A stretch of 64,000 nucleotides of DNA from Spirochaetota bacterium (GCA_029562645.1 JAKQUI010000077.1:1-64000), one strand, 5' to 3'; shown: positions 26,582 to 35,709, numbered from the stretch's first letter. Numbers and translations: made by a program. Notes: generated by a model from the sequence alone, not told the origin.

Positions 26582-26725
26582 CTAGATGCGGTCCTTGATT
26601 TTCCGGTAGATGTCGCCGCTTACGACATTGGCGAGCGATTGCAGCAGGTCTTCCCGCTTGATTCCGCGCGACAGGTCCTGTTTCGCGGCGGTCACCAGCG
26701 CGTTAATGACGAGATGGTCGTTCAT
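26582..26725 (-). CDS. 47-residue conserved-looking small protein
   Basis: The ATG at 26725 has GGGAGG 4-5 bases upstream, good evidence for translation despite the size. The product is acidic/basic and helical (INALVTAAKQDLSRGIKRED, then LLQSLANVVSGDIYRKIK). No family is recognised. The longer open frame to 26899 lacks a site. It lies 7 bases after the ABC-F stop, convergent with it. Confidence 0.6.
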   Translation of the reverse strand: MNDHLVINALVTAAKQDLSRGIKREDLLQSLANVVSGDIYRKIKDRI

Positions 26726-26784
26726 GCAGCCTCCCAGTCTGGGATAGGTATCGTATACAGGTTCGGCACCGCCGCGGGAATTCT

Positions 26785-27678
26785 TTACCCCTCCGCGCGC
26801 GTCCTCCACCGCACCCACTGTTGCCCGGCCCAGCCCGCACAATTGTAGAGGGGCAGCCCCGCCGGCAAAATCCGCTCGATGAACGGGGTCAGGTAGCACA
26901 TTCGAATGAGGGCCATATAGAGGTCGTGGATAGTTATCGCTTGTACGCGGATGACGGGTCCCTCATGATCGAGCCCCCAGCGGGAGGCAAGCTTTTTGGC
27001 GGCCTCCTCGCCGTCCCGCATGACGATGCGCGCATCGAACGGCCCCTCCGGCCGATAGGGGACGGTCGCGTCATTACCAAGAGCCCTCACGGCCGCCGCT
27101 GCGAGTTCTGTGCGCCACATATCGGCATCGAAACGATCGGGACCGGCGCTTTTGTCGATGGAATGGATGGTTATCGGTCGCAGGACCGATTGCGCCTGCG
27201 CGCAGGCGACGGGACAGCCGGAAAAGAATACCGGGCGGATTTCGTAGGGCGCGAGCGAGGCCGAGAAGAGCTGCGCCTCGGACATGAGCGCCCCGTTCAC
27301 CTCCAGGCGGGCGATGCGGGAGGTCATGGTGTGGGCGATAAAACCATCGGTGCCGGAGGGCGCGTGCATGCCGATCATCATCAGCAGGCCCGGGCCGCCG
27401 GGATCGCCGATGCCGGGGACTCCTCCCCGCCGATAGCCCATGATGAGCCGCGCCCGCCGGTCGATGCGGCGCGGCAGCAGGTTGTACCCGGTCCGGTGGA
27501 AATCCTTCACGGTCACGGAGGAAACGCCCGCCGCGAAGAGGGCGCGGGCCACGGCGTCGACGTCCTTCGTCATCCCCACGCAGGCGCGCGCCCACTCGTC
27601 GGTCCCGAAGGCCGATCCGGCGTGGTTCCAGCAGCCGGAGCTGCCCTCGATGTCGGCGATGATGAAAACGCGCGGCAT
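26785..27678 (-). CDS. M55 family peptidase (D-aminopeptidase DppA-like)
   Basis: The protein has 297 residues. The N-terminus VFIIADIEGSSGCWNH carries the M55 Asp/Glu metal ligands, VKDFHRTGYN the conserved Asp-x-His, and IGMHAPSGTDGFIAHTM with VNGALMSEAQLFSASL the remaining family blocks. M55 peptidases use a binuclear zinc site to release N-terminal D-amino acids, as DppA does in cytosolic peptide recycling. The C-terminal 90 residues are less conserved. Its ATG overlaps the STAS gene stop (TAATG), so the two are translated together; a mechanistic link to sigma regulation is not obvious. Confidence 0.85.
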   Translation of the reverse strand: MPRVFIIADIEGSSGCWNHAGSAFGTDEWARACVGMTKDVDAVARALFAAGVSSVTVKDFHRTGYNLLPRRIDRRARLIMGYRRGGVPGIGDPGGPGLLMMIGMHAPSGTDGFIAHTMTSRIARLEVNGALMSEAQLFSASLAPYEIRPVFFSGCPVACAQAQSVLRPITIHSIDKSAGPDRFDADMWRTELAAAAVRALGNDATVPYRPEGPFDARIVMRDGEEAAKKLASRWGLDHEGPVIRVQAITIHDLYMALIRMCYLTPFIERILPAGLPLYNCAGWAGQQWVRWRTRAEG

Positions 27679-28019
27679 TAATTCTTGAAGGAGAAGAGGG
27701 CCTCGTCCTCGGTGTCGAATATCTCGAAGAAGGTGTTGAAGTTGACCACCTCGAAGACGTCCTTGACCTTGTCGTGCACGCCGCACATCTTCATGGCGCG
27801 TTTCGATTTCTCGAGCTTCTTTTTCGCCTTGATGAGCTCGCTCAGGTTGGCGCTGTTGATGTGCTTCACGTCCTTGAAGTTGAGCAGCAGGTGGCACTCG
27901 TCCTCGGCATCGATGAGCTTGGCGATGCGGCTCCTGAACTGGGCCGAGGTGTCCAGGTCGAGCCAGGAGGGGGGATAAACGATAATGACGTTCTCGACCT
28001 TCTTGGTGACAATCTTCAT
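27678..28019 (-). CDS. STAS-domain anti-anti-sigma factor
   Basis: The protein has 113 residues, all STAS domain, like SpoIIAA. The loop INSANLSELIKAKKKL carries the conserved phosphorylatable Ser position. The strand IVYPPSWLDLDTSAQF and the Cys-containing KMCGVHDKVKDVFEVV helix complete the fold. In known partner-switching systems such a protein is phosphorylated by an anti-sigma kinase and dephosphorylated by a PP2C phosphatase. A PP2C-containing hybrid kinase lies at 17608-20358, but no anti-sigma kinase gene is adjacent. It is the first gene of a coupled pair with the M55 peptidase. Confidence 0.85.
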   Translation of the reverse strand: MKIVTKKVENVIIVYPPSWLDLDTSAQFRSRIAKLIDAEDECHLLLNFKDVKHINSANLSELIKAKKKLEKSKRAMKMCGVHDKVKDVFEVVNFNTFFEIFDTEDEALFSFKN

Positions 28020-28139
28020 GGAACGCTCCGCGCGCTGTCTGGTTTCTGTTTTCAAGGTGTCGATTGGTTCCGCCGGGATCCCCGCTCTATGCGGGCCGGG
28101 AACTACATCAGGGCATGGCGTTTTTCTGTAAAGTATATT

Positions 28140-29315
28140 TTACGGACAGACCGGTTTTTGCCCCGCGCCCGGCCCCGTGAGGCGCACAACGACGATCTCC
28201 GGCCGGTTGCCGATGCGCACCGGCGGCCCCCAGCTGCCGTATCCCGTCGAAACATAGAACAGCGTTGCGCCGATCCGCTTCGCGCCGCTCGGGACCTCGT
28301 ACATGGCGCGCACGATGCAGCTCGCCGGCCACACCTGGCCCGCGTGGGTGTGGCCGGACAGGTGCAGATCCGCACCGCGTGCGGCCGCATGCTTAAGGTC
28401 ATAGGGCTGGTGGTCCATGACGATCACCGGCAGCGAGCGGTCCAGCCCCGCGAGGAGCCTGTCGAGCGGCGCGCGCTCGGGGCCGCCGAATCGCGTGACG
28501 CTGCGGTCCTCGCGCCCCACGAGATACAGCGCGCCGTCGATCTTCACCGCCCAATCGCGCAGCATCACGATCCCGCTGTCCTGCAGGAAGCGCGCGGTCC
28601 GCTCCACGCCGCCGATGAACTCGTGGTTGCCGGTGATCCCGTAGATGCCGTGGCGCGCGCGGACGTTTTTCAGGATCTCCCCCAGGTCCTTGCGCATCAC
28701 CGTTCCCACGTCCTCGTCCAGTATGTCGCCGGCCAGCAGCACCAGGTCTGGGGCGCAGGCGTTGATCCGCTCGACGAGCGCGGAGAGCCGCATCCGGCCG
28801 ATGACCGTGCCCAGATGCACGTCGGAGACCAGGAGCGCGGTCATCGTGCGGCCCTTCCACGACGGACGGTCGATCGGCACCACGAGCTCGGTCGTGCGGG
28901 GAAGGAGGGTGTTGATGAAGCCGCCCAGGACGATGAGCGTCCCGGCGACACACACGCCCACCGCGGTGACGGCGGCCGCGCGCGCGGGATCGGCGGTGAT
29001 CGCTCGCGGGAAAAACGGGAACAGGCGGTTCGCCAACCGGGCGAGGTCTATCGCCACGACCGCCAGGAAGAGATAGAACATCAAGGCCAGCCACAGCGAT
29101 CCGGTCCACACCAGGAAATCCGAGACCATGCCCAGCGCCACCTTCTCGAGGAACCGGCCCGCCACGTACGAAAGGGAGAGAAACAGGAAGGCGGCCGTAA
29201 AGGACGGGCGCGAGACGACCGCGGGGACGAGCGCCCGCCACCCGCGCACGAAGATATATGCGTTCACGGCCGCATAGAGGGACAGCGCGACCGTAAAAAA
29301 CACGGCGAAATTCAT
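28140..29315 (-). CDS. Membrane-anchored metallophosphoesterase (YkuE-like)
   Basis: The protein has 391 residues. Four hydrophobic helices fill residues 1-135, and a calcineurin-type phosphoesterase domain follows, with LVSDVHLGT (Asp/His), LAGDILDED, TGNHEF and SGHTHAGQ, which are the standard two-metal ligand blocks. The family includes YkuE and YaeI, membrane phosphodiesterases acting on lipid A intermediates, UDP-diacylglucosamine or lipids; the substrate here is not determinable. The catalytic domain is probably outside the membrane, following the last helix. It is 19 bases downstream of the chemotaxis receptor on the same strand. Confidence 0.85.
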   Translation of the reverse strand: MNFAVFFTVALSLYAAVNAYIFVRGWRALVPAVVSRPSFTAAFLFLSLSYVAGRFLEKVALGMVSDFLVWTGSLWLALMFYLFLAVVAIDLARLANRLFPFFPRAITADPARAAAVTAVGVCVAGTLIVLGGFINTLLPRTTELVVPIDRPSWKGRTMTALLVSDVHLGTVIGRMRLSALVERINACAPDLVLLAGDILDEDVGTVMRKDLGEILKNVRARHGIYGITGNHEFIGGVERTARFLQDSGIVMLRDWAVKIDGALYLVGREDRSVTRFGGPERAPLDRLLAGLDRSLPVIVMDHQPYDLKHAAARGADLHLSGHTHAGQVWPASCIVRAMYEVPSGAKRIGATLFYVSTGYGSWGPPVRIGNRPEIVVVRLTGPGAGQKPVCP

Positions 29316-29334
29316 TGCTGCGCGCGCCTCCGGC

Positions 29335-30930
29335 TCACGTGATCGTCTCGGCCCGCGCCATCAGGTCGCGGGCGTTGTCGAGGATGTTCTGCGAGGTGAG
29401 CGCGAGCTCGCTGATCTCCTTCGCCATCGCCATGACGATCTCGTTGACGTGCTCCACGGCCCGCGCCGAGCTCTCGATCGCGCTCTTCTGTTCGTCGGTT
29501 CCCATGCCGATGTTCTTGGCCAGCTGTATGTTCTTGGTCATCTGGTCGATGATGATGTTGATATACTTCTCCTCGATGAAGATGCTCTCCTGCAGCACCT
29601 TGATCTTGTTGGAGCTCGCGCCCATGTTCATGATCATGCCCTTGATCATCTCCGCGGTGGAGTTGATGACGCCCACGCCCTCTTCGGTCGTCTGCGCGCT
29701 CAGGGACAGTACGCGCTCGATCTCCTTGATGCTCTCGGCGGTCTGGTAGGCCAGCTTCCCGATCTCGTCGGCCACCACGGCGAAGCCCTTGCCGTATTCG
29801 CCCGCCCGCGCCGCCTCGATGGAGGCGTTGAGCGAGAGCAGGTTCACGCGGTCGGCGATGTCCACGATGAGGGTGACGGTCTCGGCGATGCGCGTGGCCT
29901 GCGCCTTGATCTTGCCGATGGTCTTCTCCACGTCCTGCAGGCGCTCGTTGGCCTGCGTGGTGCGGTTCACCACCGCCTCGATGTCCTGGAAGGTCGCAGC
30001 CAGGTTGCCCTTGGTTTCCTGCTTGATGGAGCGGAACTCGCTCACGATGGTCTCCATCTTCACGTTGCCGTCGATCTGGTCCACCGAGGAGACGTGGATG
30101 TTCTCCGCCGAGGCGAGCAGCTCCTCCAGCGTGGCCGACATCTCCTCGAAGGTGGCCGACTGGCTCTGCATCTTCTCGTTGAAGTCGCCGACGAGCTGGT
30201 TCTGCTCGTCCACCTGCCCGAAGAGGATGTTCATCTTCTCCTTGATGTCAACCACCAGCGCGCGCTGTTCGGCCGCCTGCTTCTCGATGAGCTCCCGCTG
30301 CCGTGTGGTGCGCTCGTCGTATTCCTGGGTGATGGGGATATTGCGGTAGCAGACGAAGGAGATGAACCCCACCGCAATGATGAAAAAGATCTCCCGAAGC
30401 ATGATCACCCCGTCGAGAAACGGAATGCCGTCGGGACCGATCGCCTCCGGGTGCACCAGCGCGCCGTTCATGACGGCCAGCGCGAAGAAGAGCGCCCAAT
30501 GGGCCAGCCCCCATATCGCATAGAAGATGAACAGCTTCCGATTGTACAGCAATTGAAGGAGGACGAGGAAAATCGCCAGATAAATGGATGTATTGTACGA
30601 TTGCGCCGCGTAGGTCCAACCGACCGTGGACCAGTCGTACGACTTCGCATAGTTATATTTCGCGAATATGATCCCGGTTGTCGCGACAAAGCCGAGTATC
30701 CACTCGAACACGGCCGCCGACCGTAGCGCCCGCTTCCGCATATACACGAAAAACGCCATCACGATTATGCTGACATTCAGCATGATCGACGGGAGGAGGC
30801 CGGCAAGCGTCACCTTTGCGAGCATCTGGAAGCCGTTGCCGAAAAAAGCGAGTACGATGACGAGGATAAAAAACATGAAGCTCGACTTGATCTCGAGCAC
30901 CTGGCGCGCGGTATAATCGGAATGTTTCAT
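29335..30930 (-). CDS. Methyl-accepting chemotaxis protein with six-helix membrane sensor
   Basis: The protein has 531 residues from ATG 30930 (AGGTGG upstream). Six hydrophobic helices (about 15-205) replace the usual periplasmic ligand domain, and there is no HAMP domain before the coiled coil. The signalling region (about 220-531) contains the receptor tip-like hairpin and core, [19 protein letters not shown], the classic MCP motif, followed by [15 protein letters not shown]. The receptor should talk to CheA/CheW. The membrane module carries the motif [12 protein letters not shown], which also occurs in the shorter gene at 31074-31703. The signal it senses (for example membrane state, light or a lipophilic ligand) is unknown. 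Confidence 0.9.
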   Translation of the reverse strand: MKHSDYTARQVLEIKSSFMFFILVIVLAFFGNGFQMLAKVTLAGLLPSIMLNVSIIVMAFFVYMRKRALRSAAVFEWILGFVATTGIIFAKYNYAKSYDWSTVGWTYAAQSYNTSIYLAIFLVLLQLLYNRKLFIFYAIWGLAHWALFFALAVMNGALVHPEAIGPDGIPFLDGVIMLREIFFIIAVGFISFVCYRNIPITQEYDERTTRQRELIEKQAAEQRALVVDIKEKMNILFGQVDEQNQLVGDFNEKMQSQSATFEEMSATLEELLASAENIHVSSVDQIDGNVKMETIVSEFRSIKQETKGNLAATFQDIEAVVNRTTQANERLQDVEKTIGKIKAQATRIAETVTLIVDIADRVNLLSLNASIEAARAGEYGKGFAVVADEIGKLAYQTAESIKEIERVLSLSAQTTEEGVGVINSTAEMIKGMIMNMGASSNKIKVLQESIFIEEKYINIIIDQMTKNIQLAKNIGMGTDEQKSAIESSARAVEHVNEIVMAMAKEISELALTSQNILDNARDLMARAETIT

Positions 30931-31073
30931 CACCCCACCTCTTTAAGAACGCCCGTGACACCATTACCCCGCGCGGGCGAACCGGAACGCAGCCCCCGCG
31001 CATCCGCGGTTTCTATGTCGTGTGCTCCTGCCGGTATTAATCGGACGCGCGCCTGCCGAAAAGATCAAGCACA

Positions 31074-31703
31074 TTATTCCCGCGCCCCATCGTGGCCGGG
31101 CGCCGATGCGATATTGCGGTACGCGACGATGGCGATCACCACGACGCAGAAAATGTAAAACACCTCGCGCAGGACGATCACGCCGTCCAGGCGCGGCGCG
31201 TCATTGCTGAGGGCGTAGAAGTAGAGCGCCGCGCCGTTCGCATAGGCGATCACGAAGAACGCGATCCAGTGGGCGAAGGCGTACAGCGCGCAGCAGATGA
31301 AGAGCCGGCGGTTGTACAGGAGCTGCAGCAGCACCACGAACACCACCAGCAGGATGGACGAATTGTACGATTGCGCCGCGAAGGTCCAGCCCGCCGGCGT
31401 CCAGTCGAAGGTGCGTGCGTAATTGTATTTCGCCAGGACCGGCGCGGTGATCGTCAGCAGCGCGACGCCCCACTGGAGGAGCTCGCTGTCCCGGCGCGCC
31501 TTCTTCCGGGAATGGATAACCGACGCGAGCGCGATCGCGCCGAGATTGAGCGCGAACGGGAACACGATGCCGGCGGGGGAGACCTGCGCGAACACCTGAA
31601 AGAGCGATGCGACGCAGGTGATCACGCACAGCATCACGACATACAACAGGCTCGAGCTGATCTCGAGCGCCTCGCGTGGCGTATACCCGTCCTGAACGCC
31701 CAT
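31074..31703 (-). CDS. Stand-alone six-helix sensor module, paralogue of adjacent receptor
   Basis: The protein has 209 residues and six hydrophobic helices. It aligns over its whole length with residues 1-205 of the neighbouring chemotaxis receptor: both have the AKYNYA...DW and AAQSYNxSI blocks, [13 protein letters not shown] and LDGVIxLREx(F)(F/Y). It stops right after helix six, where the receptor's coiled coil begins. The start has AGAGGG upstream and the frame is clean. So it looks like a maintained membrane module rather than a random truncation. It might modulate the receptor by co-assembly; a decayed duplicate is the alternative. Confidence 0.78.
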   Translation of the reverse strand: MGVQDGYTPREALEISSSLLYVVMLCVITCVASLFQVFAQVSPAGIVFPFALNLGAIALASVIHSRKKARRDSELLQWGVALLTITAPVLAKYNYARTFDWTPAGWTFAAQSYNSSILLVVFVVLLQLLYNRRLFICCALYAFAHWIAFFVIAYANGAALYFYALSNDAPRLDGVIVLREVFYIFCVVVIAIVAYRNIASAPGHDGARE

Positions 31704-31872
31704 GGCCCTCTGCCCGTCCGTGCGGCGGAGCGCGCCGCGGAAAATTTGCCTTGCAAAAACCGCATCGGCGGTGAAAGCCTACCGGCGGGGGATTTGTTGG
31801 CAAGTATTAAATCCTCGTTTCGAATACGAAGCGGTTCTCCTGTATGATCCGTACACGACGGCGGGGGCGGTG

Positions 31873-32655
31873 ATGATGAAGATTGCGGTGAGCGGAAAGG
31901 GCGGCGTTGGAAAATCGACCATTGCGGCGGGCATTGCGCTCACGATCGCCCGTCGCGGCGGGAGCGTGCTTGCCGTCGACGCCGATCCCGACGCGAACCT
32001 CGCCGACGCGCTGGGGATCCCCCGCGCCGCGCAGGGGTCCATCGTGACCATCGCCCGGCATCGCGAGCTCGTCGAGGAGCGCACCGGCGCGAAGGCCGGG
32101 GAGTACGGGCAGATCTTCAAGCTCAATCCGACGGTCTCCGACATCGCCGACGACTACGCCTACGCGCACCGCGGCGTATCGCTCCTGGTGCTCGGCGCGG
32201 TGAAGGGCGGCGGCGCCGGCTGCGCCTGCCCGGAGAGCTCGCTCCTGCGCGCCCTGGTGCAGGACCTGGTGTTGCGCCGCGACGAGACGCTCGTCATGGA
32301 CATGGAGGCGGGGATCGAGCACCTGGGACGCGCGACCGTCCGCGGCGTAACCGCGCTCGTCGTGGTCGTGGAGCCGGGCATGCGCTCCGTCGAGACCGTG
32401 AAGCGGATCGTCGCGATGGCCGCGGAGATCGGCCTTGCCAGGATCGCGGTGGTCGTCAACAAGGTCCGTTCCGATGACGACGAGCGCTACCTGCGCGAGT
32501 CGCTCCCCGGACTCGACATCGCCGCATCGTTTCCCTTCTCGGACCGGCTGCTCGCAAGCGACCGCGACGGCGTTGCCGTGATCGACGGCATGGACGACGG
32601 GATGCGCGCACGCCTCGAGGCGCTTGTCGATTTTCTCGAGGGAAAATATTCTTGA
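31873..32655 (+). CDS. cooC: CooC-type nickel-insertion ATPase (CODH maturation)
   Basis: The protein has 260 residues (ATG 31873 or 31876). It is a P-loop ATPase of the MinD/ArsA type: GKGGVGKST at 9-17 and DADPDANL Walker-type motif near 37-44. A conserved Cys pair is present as GCACPE (Cys117, Cys119), the CxC used by CooC1 to bind Ni(II) between two subunits of a dimer. CooC delivers nickel to the C-cluster of CO dehydrogenase in an ATP-dependent way. It stands 6 kb upstream of a second CooC/AcsF-like gene and of cooS. The short open frame upstream to 31702 is unsupported. Confidence 0.87.
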   Translation: MMKIAVSGKGGVGKSTIAAGIALTIARRGGSVLAVDADPDANLADALGIPRAAQGSIVTIARHRELVEERTGAKAGEYGQIFKLNPTVSDIADDYAYAHRGVSLLVLGAVKGGGAGCACPESSLLRALVQDLVLRRDETLVMDMEAGIEHLGRATVRGVTALVVVVEPGMRSVETVKRIVAMAAEIGLARIAVVVNKVRSDDDERYLRESLPGLDIAASFPFSDRLLASDRDGVAVIDGMDDGMRARLEALVDFLEGKYS

Positions 32656-32820
32656 CAGTGCGGTATCGAATCATCATTTTCCATGATGATCGTTCGCACC
32701 ATGTTCGTGTTTCACGATTTCGAGCATCCTCGATTTCCGTCGTCATCGCGTGCATGGCGAAGCGATCTGTTTCGTGTATCGCGCAGGAATGCGGCATTCG
32801 CTCATATGTTTCATGACACA

Positions 32821-32864
32821 GATTGCTTCGTCGTCCCGACCAGTCGGGACTCCTCGCAATGACA
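32821..32864. repeat. Dispersed REP-like hairpin (GATTGCTTCG...CGCAATGAC)
   Basis: The core is a perfect 8-bp stem (GTCCCGAC / GTCGGGAC, 32833-32850) flanked by GATTGCTTCG and CCTCGCAATGAC. Repeats of this outline, with a variable central stem, are common dispersed elements in many environmental bacterial genomes. It lies 44 bases upstream of the methionine synthase-like gene. Confidence 0.6.
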
Positions 32865-32907
32865 GGCAATCCAACAAAACGATAGAGCAGTATCCGAGGA
32901 GAATCCC

Positions 32908-33969
32908 ATGCGTCTTCCCAATGCATTCACCGCCACCGCCATCGGCAGCTTTCCGCACGACAATCCGGAGCAGCCGCTCGACATCATCTTCGCGTCGATG
33001 CCGGACGCGCCGGTATGGCCGCAGCTCCCGAAGACCGGGGCGCTCGAGTCCATGGAGATCCAGTACGCCGAGGGGATGCCGCGCGCCGTCATCGACACCG
33101 GGAAGTCGCGCCTGCACTTCGACACCTCGGGCGACTACTCCGAGGACTTCGCGGACTTCTACGAGCGCTACATGACCCTCATGGAGTCCGGCGGCGATTT
33201 CGGTCCGCTGGCGATCGGCCCCGCGCACTCGAAGGGGATCTACGCGCTCGAGAAGCGCCTGCAGGCCGCCGGGAAGAAGCACCCGTTCGTCAAGGTGCAG
33301 GTGACCGGACCGTGCTCCTTCTCGCTCACGGTGACCGACGAGAACAAGCGCGCGCTCTACTACAACGAGGAATTCCGCGACGTGATCGCCAAGGCCATCG
33401 CGCTCAAGAGCCGCTGGCAGATACGGAAGTTCGCGCCCTATGCCGAGCAGGTGATCTGCTTCGTGGACGAGCCGATCCTCTCGGCCTTCGGGTCGTCCAC
33501 CTACATCGCCGTGAAGCGCGACGACGTGATCGCCCTCCTCGCGGAGCAGGTGGAGGCCATCCACGCCGACGGGGCGCTGGCCGGAATCCACTGCTGCGGC
33601 AACACCGAATGGAGCATCCCGGTCGAGGCCGGCTTCGACATCATCAACTTCGACGCCTACGCCTACGGCGAGACGATCGCGCTCTATCCCGACGCGATGA
33701 AGCAGTTCATCGGAAGGGGCGGCGTGCTCGCCTGGGGCATCGTGCCCACCTCCGAGGCGATCCGCTCGAACGACGCGGCCTCGCTCGCGGATAGGTTCGG
33801 ACCCCTCGCCGCCGACCTCGCGAAGAAGGCGGGAATCGATCTCGCGAAAATTTACGCCAGCGCGATGGTCACGCCCTCCTGCGGCACGGGCTCTCTTCCC
33901 GTGGCCGACGCCGTGAAGGTGTTCGAGGTGCTGAAGGCGCTTCCCGGCGAGCTGCGAACGCGCTACTGA
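32908..33969 (+). CDS. Folate-independent methionine synthase candidate (MetE C-terminal-like, UROD fold)
   Basis: The protein has 353 residues and covers only the catalytic half of MetE, without the N-terminal folate-binding half. The N-terminus (ATAIGSFPHDN, then PVWPQLPK) is that of this group. Zinc-type ligands are visible: His228 and Cys230 in GIHCCGN, Glu255 in AYGETI and Cys325 in TPSCGTG. In anaerobes with the Wood-Ljungdahl pathway such core-MetE proteins are proposed to take methyl groups from a corrinoid protein. Location among CODH/ACS genes fits that idea. It is followed after 6 bases by fosX. A UROD-like methyltransferase of another specificity remains possible. Confidence 0.78.
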   Translation: MRLPNAFTATAIGSFPHDNPEQPLDIIFASMPDAPVWPQLPKTGALESMEIQYAEGMPRAVIDTGKSRLHFDTSGDYSEDFADFYERYMTLMESGGDFGPLAIGPAHSKGIYALEKRLQAAGKKHPFVKVQVTGPCSFSLTVTDENKRALYYNEEFRDVIAKAIALKSRWQIRKFAPYAEQVICFVDEPILSAFGSSTYIAVKRDDVIALLAEQVEAIHADGALAGIHCCGNTEWSIPVEAGFDIINFDAYAYGETIALYPDAMKQFIGRGGVLAWGIVPTSEAIRSNDAASLADRFGPLAADLAKKAGIDLAKIYASAMVTPSCGTGSLPVADAVKVFEVLKALPGELRTRY

Positions 33970-33975
33970 TCCGGC

Positions 33976-34380
33976 ATGGTCCGGGGGATAAGCCACATCA
34001 CGCTCATCGTCCGCGATCTCGAGAAATCATCCGCGATGCTTGCGACCGTGCTCGACGCCGAGGAGATCTACTCCAGCGGCGACCGGACGTTTTCGCACTC
34101 GCGGGAACGGTTCTTTCTCGTCGGTTCCGTCTGGATCGCCTTGATGGAGGGACCGGCCCTTACGGCGCGCACATACAATCACATCGCCTTTCGCATCGAC
34201 GATGCCGAGTTCGCAACATATCGCGAGCGTGTGACGAAGCTCGGGCTCGACATCGACAATGACCGCAGCCGGATCGCGGGCGAGGGGCGATCGCTCTACT
34301 TCTACGACTACGACAACCACCTCTTCGAGCTGCACACGGGCACGCTGGAGGAGCGGCTGCGGGCGTATACAGGTCAGTAA
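33976..34380 (+). CDS. fosX: FosX-type fosfomycin hydrolase (VOC fold)
   Basis: The protein has 134 residues, the normal length of FosX. Sequence blocks match the family closely: ISHITLIVRDLEKS, AEEIYSSGD, ERFFLVG, YNHIAF and LYFYDYDNHLFELHTGTLEE. Metal ligands are His7, His69 and Glu118, and Glu44 matches the FosX catalytic base that activates water for epoxide opening. It starts 6 bases after the methionine synthase-like gene, so it is probably co-transcribed. In this setting it may act as a resistance gene or as a hydrolase of a cellular epoxide; sequence alone does not decide. Confidence 0.88.
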   Translation: MVRGISHITLIVRDLEKSSAMLATVLDAEEIYSSGDRTFSHSRERFFLVGSVWIALMEGPALTARTYNHIAFRIDDAEFATYRERVTKLGLDIDNDRSRIAGEGRSLYFYDYDNHLFELHTGTLEERLRAYTGQ

Positions 34381-34419
34381 ACTCGCCCGGCGCCGTCCGA
34401 TCCGGATACCGCCCGCCGG

Positions 34420-35709
34420 TTACTTGCAGATCGCCGGGATGTACTTCACGCAGACGTCCTCGCTCCTCCGACAGCCGTACCCGATGAGGAAATTGCCGGC
34501 GAAATACGAATTGCCGGAGATGCCCGAATAATTATTTGCACATACTTCCTTGCCCTGGGCGTTCAGCAGAATCAGCCGGGTATAGCGCGAGTTGCCCTGA
34601 TCGCAGGACGAGGCCACGACAATATCGCCGCTCGGCATAATCGAGATCCCGCGCGGCCAGTGGGACGCGCCCGGCGCGCCATACTGGAACACCCACTGCC
34701 GGTTCCCATTCGCATCGAACCGCGCTGCGATGACGTCCCGAGTGTCGCCTGATTCCCGATAACCGCAGACGGCAACGCCGCCGTCGCGCGTCACGACGAT
34801 GTTGGTGGTCCCGATGAGGCCGCACGACCCGGAATCATTGGCCTTCTTCCGCCACAAGCCGGCGCCGGTATTCGCGTCATGCCGGGAGACGTTGATCGCG
34901 CCGCCGTCGGCATCGACCGTGTACAGGCTGCCGTCCGGCGCAAAACGGGCCTCCAGGGCCGATGACCCCCTGAAGGCGAACGGCTGCTTCGAGCCCGGCA
35001 GGATGGCGCCGTTCGCGTCCATTTTTACCCAGAAATAGTCTTTTTTCACAAAGATGATTGCGGTGATCCCCTGCGGCGTCTCACCGACGTTCATGAAACC
35101 GCTTCTCAGGAATTTCTCATCCGCGACGGCAAACTCGGCATATACCTTTTCCCATGCCTTTTTGCCGTTGTTGCGATACTTAATGAGCACGGGGAGCTGG
35201 CTGGAATCGTCCGGCTTCATGACCGGAGCCGTTCCGCCGAACAGGATTCCGTCCCTGGTCGGCGCGGCAGTCGCGAAATGGAGCTGGTTGGTTTGCCATC
35301 CCTGGTTCTGAGGATCGTACAGGCCTCGGACGCTCTCGGGGTAGATGACCTGCATCCACTCCAGCTGTTCGCGCGCATTGACCTTCATCGCAAAGGCCCA
35401 CCCAAACGTACTGCAGGCATAGGTTGGAACGGCGGGCATGCGCTTCTCGTTCTTCATCATTGATTCCATCTTGGTCTGGGCCTCGGTGGGATTGCCGGTC
35501 TGGCCGACGGAGATGAGCACCGAGCCGTCGCTCAGCACCATCGCATTGTTCGGCACGTCCTGATGGTTGATCTTCGTCAGCGGCTCGGAGCCGAAGAGCT
35601 TCGGCGCGGCGATGGAAACCGGCTTCCGGGCCTTTTGCGAGTGCACAATGCCAATGGTCACGCCAATAATTAGCATTACGGACAGCGGGATGATCCACAT
35701 GTTTTTCAT
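34420..35709 (-). CDS. Exported beta-propeller-like protein
   Basis: The protein has 429 residues with a signal or signal-anchor (MWIIPLSVMLIIGVTIGIVHS). The mature part holds repeated units of the form WDG/DADGG plus hydrophobic strands, for example GWAFAMKVNAREQLEWMQVI and FDANGNRQWVFQYGAPG, which is the SBBP-like propeller pattern. The 40-residue repeats have conserved Gly and Trp but no catalytic motif. I regard it as an extracytoplasmic protein of unknown role. Its 3' end converges on fosX. Confidence 0.65.
   Translation of the reverse strand: MKNMWIIPLSVMLIIGVTIGIVHSQKARKPVSIAAPKLFGSEPLTKINHQDVPNNAMVLSDGSVLISVGQTGNPTEAQTKMESMMKNEKRMPAVPTYACSTFGWAFAMKVNAREQLEWMQVIYPESVRGLYDPQNQGWQTNQLHFATAAPTRDGILFGGTAPVMKPDDSSQLPVLIKYRNNGKKAWEKVYAEFAVADEKFLRSGFMNVGETPQGITAIIFVKKDYFWVKMDANGAILPGSKQPFAFRGSSALEARFAPDGSLYTVDADGGAINVSRHDANTGAGLWRKKANDSGSCGLIGTTNIVVTRDGGVAVCGYRESGDTRDVIAARFDANGNRQWVFQYGAPGASHWPRGISIMPSGDIVVASSCDQGNSRYTRLILLNAQGKEVCANNYSGISGNSYFAGNFLIGYGCRRSEDVCVKYIPAICK

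Noticed and set aside
32656-32907. Leader of the methionine synthase-like gene considered as an S-adenosylmethionine or cobalamin riboswitch
   Set aside because: I see only a REP-like hairpin and a short dyad. No cobalamin box or SAM-I core could be recognised.
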